From positions 1 through 64,000 of the forward strand of contig NZ_WKJJ01000023.1 of the NCBI RefSeq assembly GCF_009674485.1: 64,000 bases of DNA, written 5' to 3'. The translations under genes were made by a program, and so were the position numbers. Below the pieces are notes generated by a model. The model was not told the origin of the DNA. It did not search any database and saw only the letters and a list, made by a program, of their open reading frames with translations. This stretch comes from Pseudoduganella rivuli (GTDB lineage Bacteria; Pseudomonadota; Gammaproteobacteria; Burkholderiales; Burkholderiaceae_D). Numbering within the stretch: the stretch's first letter is position 1; every line of letters begins with the position of its first letter. Below are positions 60,081-64,000 of this stretch, piece after piece.

Positions 60081-60526
60081 TTGCTGTTCCTTTTCATAGA
60101 AATCGTTCAACAATCCAAAAGCATAAAGTGCGGCCGATGGCGCGCAGTTGGCCTAAACCTTAATTGCCAGCCGCGAATTCCGACGATGGATTGGTCGATT
60201 ATGATGGTTAGTATTGGTTGAAAGCCAAAGATGCCGGGCTTTCTGTTGTATTTTTGTAACGCTTGCTATTGTCCACGATTGCTGTCGTTTTATCCATATT
60301 TCCTTTCGGTTGTAAATACGTAGTAGTACAGAGTAACTGCCGTGAGGTAATGGAATAATTGATTAATATCAAATACTTACGTAAAACTGACGCCGTTGTT
60401 GTATGGCGTGTGAACGCCACAGCACGGTACGTGGGAGTAGTGTCGTATTGTTGGAATGTGGCAATATTAGTAAATGTCACTGGCCGAAGGGATTTAATTT
60501 TGCGGCTAAACGCGGCGTTTTCTTGA
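60081..60526. other. AT-rich divergent intergenic region between porin and Sel1-repeat gene
   Basis: These 446 bases contain no convincing gene. Composition is clearly lower in GC than the flanks. It should contain the leftward porin promoter and the rightward promoter of the Sel1 gene. A 90-codon minus-strand frame at 60208-60480 has no ribosome site or motif. No named operator was found. Confidence 0.5.
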
Positions 60527-62065
60527 ATGAATCATATTAATAGTGGAACGATGGCAAATCGTGAAGAACTAGGAATGATCCGAGGGGCGCGCGCCGGCGA
60601 TGCTGAATGCCAGCTGGCATTGGGGAAGCTTTATTTGTTCGGCGGCGCGAGCCTGCCGCAAAGCCAGCCGACCGCGCTGCATTGGCTGAACCGCGCCGCT
60701 TTACAGGGCCGGGACGAGGCATGGCGCCTGATTGGCCGGCACGTGGGATTCGAACATGCCCGGCAAAATCCGGGCATGCTGCCGTGGTACGAGCGGGCCT
60801 GGGATGCCGGCGTGACCCAGGCCGGCCTGGTGCTGGCGCAACTGGTCTTGCTGGCGCCGGAAGCCGTCAGCGCGCCGTTGCGCGCCAAGGCCATGCAGGC
60901 GCTGGAAACCGCGGCCCGCGCCGGCTTGCCCGACGCGGTCCGGCTGCTGGGGCAACAGCGCCGCCAGGTCCGTCCCGCCGGCAGCGCTGCCGTCCCGCCC
61001 CTGGCGCCGCCCGACTGCGGCGATGCCGGCAGCCACCGTACGGCACTGACGCAAGCGTGGGAAAAGTTGCCGCGCCCGTTGTTCCTGGCGCAGGCGCTGC
61101 CGCTGGCACGGCAACTGGTGCACGACGCGCCGCAGGATGCGGAAGCGGCCCGCGCCTGTGGCTGGCAGCCCACGCCGGACCAGGTACTGTTGCTGGCCCG
61201 TTGTGCGCAAGCCATGGCGGAAACCGATGACCCGGGCGACCAGGCGCGCCAGGCCGAGCGGCAGCGTTATTGCGAGCTGGCGGCTTTTGGCGGCGACCGT
61301 GCCGCGCAACTGGCGCTCGGGCTGTGGTTTGCCCGCATGACGTGCGACGGCGTCCGCGTGTCGGACGGCATCGCGGCCGCCAATTTCAAGCGCGCCATCC
61401 GCTGGCTGACGCAGGCGGGCGAGCAGGGACTGGCCGACGCGTGGTTTGCCCTGTCGCGCATCTACATCAAACCGGAATTTTCCCAGCGCAGCGTGGCCGA
61501 AGCGCAGGCTTGCCTGGAGCGCGCGGCGGGCATGGGGCACAGCGGCGCCCAGCTCGAGTGCGGGATTCATGCGTGGCGCGCGCGCCGCGGCGATGAACAA
61601 AACGACGTGCGCGCCGCGTACTGGCTGCAACAGGCGGCGGCGCAGGGCGCGAAGGAAGCGGAAGCGGCGTTGTTGCGCATCGCGCCGGACACGCCTGACG
61701 CGGCGGCCTGGGCGGCCGGATTGCCGGAAGTACGGGAATGGCAGCATAGCCAGCCGCTGTTGTCGGCCCGTATCGAGCTGGCGCAATTGTTTGGCTTGAC
61801 GCGGGCGGAAGCGCTGTTGCTCGATGTGTGTGCGGCAGACCAGGGGCATTGCCTGGTGGTCGACATCCGCGCCAGTTACGGCCGCAGCAAGCGCCGTCTG
61901 GTGCTGGTGCGGACGGCCCAGCAGCGGCAGGCGCTGGACCGCATCGCACGGCTGTTCGAAGCCGTCGATTGCAGCGTGGATGGTCCGGAAGGGAATTACC
62001 GCCAGCGCCTGTACCGCCTGAAGACGTGGCAGGCGGCGGAAGACGACGGGCTGGCGGTGGCGTGA
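60527..62065 (+). CDS. Sel1-like repeat protein
   Basis: A 512-residue protein without a signal peptide. Sel1-type repeats occur near residues 15-60 (DAECQLALGKLYLFGG, then ALHWLNRAALQGRDEAWRLIG) and 255-350 (AQLALGLWFARM; AIRWLTQAGEQGLADAWFALSRIY; AQACLERAAGMGHSGAQLECG). The region between lacks clear repeats. The last 100 residues form a separate unit with SARIELAQLFGLTRAEALLL. Sel1 proteins scaffold signalling or envelope complexes. Start is either 60527 or the ATG at 60551 (MANREELG); neither has a strong ribosome site. It converges with dapF. Confidence 0.8.
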   Translation: MNHINSGTMANREELGMIRGARAGDAECQLALGKLYLFGGASLPQSQPTALHWLNRAALQGRDEAWRLIGRHVGFEHARQNPGMLPWYERAWDAGVTQAGLVLAQLVLLAPEAVSAPLRAKAMQALETAARAGLPDAVRLLGQQRRQVRPAGSAAVPPLAPPDCGDAGSHRTALTQAWEKLPRPLFLAQALPLARQLVHDAPQDAEAARACGWQPTPDQVLLLARCAQAMAETDDPGDQARQAERQRYCELAAFGGDRAAQLALGLWFARMTCDGVRVSDGIAAANFKRAIRWLTQAGEQGLADAWFALSRIYIKPEFSQRSVAEAQACLERAAGMGHSGAQLECGIHAWRARRGDEQNDVRAAYWLQQAAAQGAKEAEAALLRIAPDTPDAAAWAAGLPEVREWQHSQPLLSARIELAQLFGLTRAEALLLDVCAADQGHCLVVDIRASYGRSKRRLVLVRTAQQRQALDRIARLFEAVDCSVDGPEGNYRQRLYRLKTWQAAEDDGLAVA

Positions 62066-62068
62066 CTT

Positions 62069-62932
62069 TTAAATTTCGATTTCGCCTTCGTAGACGGTGA
62101 CGGCGGGGCCCGTCAGCCACACTGGCTGGCCTTCGCCTTCCCATGCGATCGACAACTGGCCGCCGCGCGCATCGACGCGTACCGGCGAATCCAGCAAGCC
62201 GCGCCGGATGCCGGCCACCACGGCCGCGCACGTGCCGGTGCCGCAGGCCAGCGTTTCGCCGACGCCCCGCTCGAACACGCGCAGCCGCACGTGCTGGCGG
62301 TTCACCAGTTGCATGAAGCCGGCGTTGACGCGGCGCGGGAAGCGCAGGTGGTTTTCAATCAGCGGGCCGGTCAGTTCGACCGGCGCCGTGTCGACATCGG
62401 CCACGATTTGCACGGCGTGCGGATTGCCCATCGAAACCACCGATACCAGCACGGTTTCCTTGTCGCCGCCCAGTTCCAGGGTCAGCGGCCACAGCGTGTC
62501 GCGGCCTTCCTTGACGCCGGTTAAACCTTCCGCGTCGAACGGCACCAGGGCCGGTTCCAGGATCGGGGCGCCCATGTCGACCGTGATGGAGCCGTCGTCT
62601 TCCAGGCGCGGCGCAATCACGCCCGCCATGGTTTCCACTGAAATGCTCTTGCGGTCCGTCAGGCCTTTTTCCACGACGAATTTCACGAAGGCGCGCGAAC
62701 CGTTGCCGCACTGTTCCACTTCGCCGCCGTCGCTGTTGAATATGCGGTAGCGGAAATCGCAATCCGGGCGCGTGGATTTTTCCACCACCAGCATCTGGTC
62801 GGCGCCCACGCCAAAGCGGCGGTCGCCCAAGTGCTTCCATTGCGCCGGCGTGAAATCGATTTTCTGGTTGATAGCGTCGATCACGACAAAGTCGTTGCCG
62901 GCGCCGTGCATTTTGGTGAACTTCAGTTTCAT
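62069..62932 (-). CDS. dapF: Diaminopimelate epimerase
   Basis: A 287-residue enzyme converting LL- to meso-diaminopimelate for lysine and peptidoglycan. MHGAGNDFVVID is the N-terminal signature, and both catalytic cysteines are present: VEQCGNGSRAFVKF and ETLACGTGTCAAVVAG. It lies 2 bases after the lpxL-like gene on the same strand. In related genomes the next gene would be DUF484, which here is about 5.9 kb away beyond an IS, two porins and the Sel1 gene. Confidence 0.97.
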   Translation of the reverse strand: MKLKFTKMHGAGNDFVVIDAINQKIDFTPAQWKHLGDRRFGVGADQMLVVEKSTRPDCDFRYRIFNSDGGEVEQCGNGSRAFVKFVVEKGLTDRKSISVETMAGVIAPRLEDDGSITVDMGAPILEPALVPFDAEGLTGVKEGRDTLWPLTLELGGDKETVLVSVVSMGNPHAVQIVADVDTAPVELTGPLIENHLRFPRRVNAGFMQLVNRQHVRLRVFERGVGETLACGTGTCAAVVAGIRRGLLDSPVRVDARGGQLSIAWEGEGQPVWLTGPAVTVYEGEIEI

Positions 62933-62934
62933 CT

Positions 62935-63834
62935 TTACTTTCCTGTGTAGAGCGACGGTTCGCCATTCGGGCGGGTCTTGAATCGCTTATGCGTCCAGAA
63001 ATATTCTGCCGGCGCCTCGCGTACGCGCTCCTCGATAAAGGCATTCATGCGGCGCGTGGCTTCCACCATGTCAGGGCCTGGGTAATTCTGCCATGGCGCA
63101 TAAAATTTTACTTGCCAGCCACGGTAACCGGGCAGGAAGGTGCTGATAACGGGCATGACCTGTGCGCTGGTGGCGGCGGCGATCCGCGCCGTGGCGGTCA
63201 GCGTGGCGCATTCGATGCCGAAGAAGGGGACGAATTCCGCATCCTTTTCGCCGAAATCCATGTCCGGCAACATGAAGTAGGGCAGTTTGTCCTTCAGCGC
63301 GCGCAGGATGGGCTTGATGCCGTCGTGGCGCGTGAACAGTTTGACGGGCTTGAAGCGGGCGCGGCCATCGCGCAATACCTGGTCGAACACCTTGTTCTTT
63401 TGCTGCACGTACATCGACGACGCGGACATTTCCATCGCGATGGCGGCGCCCGCCACGTCCAGGCACACGAAGTGCGGGCACAGCATGATGGTGGGTTTTT
63501 CGGAAATCGCGGCCACCGGCACGCCATTGGTTTCCGGATGGGGGCCGTCGTACGACACCACGGTGATCAGCCGCTTCAGGCGCCGTTCCGACGCCCACCA
63601 CAGGATGCCCCGTTCGAACACGCTGCGCGCATAGCCCTGGAAATGGCGGCGCGCCAGGTCTTCGCGCTGCTGCTCCGTCAATTCCGGCATGGTCAGGCGC
63701 AAATTCGTCAGCGTGATCTCGCGGCGCGGTTTCATGACGACGAACAGCAGCGAACCGACCGCCGTGCCAAAGCGGCCCAGCACCGGCAAGGGCAGCCAGT
63801 GCAGCAGCCACATGAATCCCAGCAAGACCCTCAT
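62935..63834 (-). CDS. lpxL: LpxL/HtrB-family lipid A acyltransferase
   Basis: A 299-residue inner-membrane acyltransferase that adds a secondary acyl chain to the lipid A core. N-terminal membrane segment, LARRHFQGYARSVFERGILW, the acyltransferase H-x4-E region (PHFVCLDVAGAAI and ISTFLPGYRGWQVKFYAPW), and the C-terminal YFWTHKRFKTRPNGE typical of LpxL/M. The start overlaps the stop of the upstream acyltransferase by ATGA. Which of LpxL or LpxM it is cannot be decided. Confidence 0.9.
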   Translation of the reverse strand: MRVLLGFMWLLHWLPLPVLGRFGTAVGSLLFVVMKPRREITLTNLRLTMPELTEQQREDLARRHFQGYARSVFERGILWWASERRLKRLITVVSYDGPHPETNGVPVAAISEKPTIMLCPHFVCLDVAGAAIAMEMSASSMYVQQKNKVFDQVLRDGRARFKPVKLFTRHDGIKPILRALKDKLPYFMLPDMDFGEKDAEFVPFFGIECATLTATARIAAATSAQVMPVISTFLPGYRGWQVKFYAPWQNYPGPDMVEATRRMNAFIEERVREAPAEYFWTHKRFKTRPNGEPSLYTGK

Positions 63835-64000
63835 GCCGCCTCCTGTTTTGCGGAAGCGCCGGCGGGAACCTTATAGCGGTTATAGCTCCAGTAATATTGC
63901 GCGGGTGCGCGGGCAATCAGTTTTTCCATCGAGGCATTGATGGCGCGCGCTTGCTGCGCCGAGTCGCCATCGAGCGTGCCGTCGAACGGGACGAAGCGGA
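63831..64000 (-). CDS. Second lipid A acyltransferase, C-terminal part (cut by window end)
   Basis: The last 56 codons read RFVPFDGTLDGDSAQQARAI, then NASMEKLIARAPAQYYWSYN and a terminal KVPAGASAKQEAA. The PxQYxWxYxRyK end is the LpxL/LpxM/Ddg signature. It lies upstream of lpxL on the same strand, overlapping by ATGA, so the two make one transcript leading into dapF. The N-terminal part lies beyond the window. Confidence 0.85.
   Translation of the reverse strand, partial: RFVPFDGTLDGDSAQQARAINASMEKLIARAPAQYYWSYNRYKVPAGASAKQEAA

Noticed and set aside
60208..60480. 90-codon minus-strand frame in the porin-Sel1 gap
   Set aside because: No ribosome site, no motif and a composition like the AT-rich promoter region.

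Overview
The window comes from the chromosome of a GC-rich betaproteobacterium, most likely Oxalobacteraceae (Massilia, Duganella or Janthinobacterium type). I infer this from the petABC-sspA-sspB-tRNA-Thr order, a DksA that lacks the full zinc site, Neisseria/Burkholderia-type porins and the hslVU-STAS-dksA-cobW-xerC neighbourhood. No database search was possible. Product names come from motifs and remembered family sequences.

Layout. 1-500: the tail of an ISL3-family transposase lies inside, and breaks, a D-malate/tartrate dehydrogenase gene. 484-2916: DUF2461 protein, a DegS-like protease and MscL. 3162-7218: cytochrome bc1 (petABC), then sspA and sspB. 7245-7320: tRNA-Thr with encoded CCA, followed directly by a P4-type integrase. 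This marks the left edge of an integrated island.

Island (about 7.3-19.7 kb). A strikingly AT-rich cargo block (8.8-16.2 kb) holds one leftward operon of three genes: a stand-alone alpha/beta hydrolase; a giant protein joining a paralogous hydrolase to helical repeats and PIN-like domains; and a large companion of unknown fold. I read it as a candidate conflict (defence) system. After it come a small unknown protein, an AlpA-like regulator and a second, unrelated tyrosine recombinase. Next is about 1.1 kb without genes, packed with perfect hairpins and ending in intrinsic terminators: a candidate large structured RNA. The right attachment site was not found.

19.7-27.9 kb: small lipoprotein; an operon of YaiO-like barrel, membrane sulfatase-family enzyme and glycosidase-like protein; PglL-type O-oligosaccharyltransferase; RCC1-repeat lipoprotein. 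28.0-37.9 kb: gpsA, SH3 protein, secB, grxC, rhodanese; divergently gpmA, EnvC-like activator, CtpA-like protease, MoeB/ThiF-family enzyme, amidohydrolase. 38.0-49.0 kb: a type II secretion operon, gspGHIJKLMNDEF-C. 49.0-56.2 kb: hslVU, a duplicated STAS-domain protein, dksA, a CobW-family GTPase, xerC and DUF484. 56.3-57.3 kb: a complete IS1595-family element with an 8-bp target duplication. 57.4-64.0 kb: two porins, a Sel1-repeat protein, dapF and two lpxL-family acyltransferases, the last cut by the window end. The usual dapF-DUF484-xerC cluster appears split by the IS, porins and Sel1 gene.
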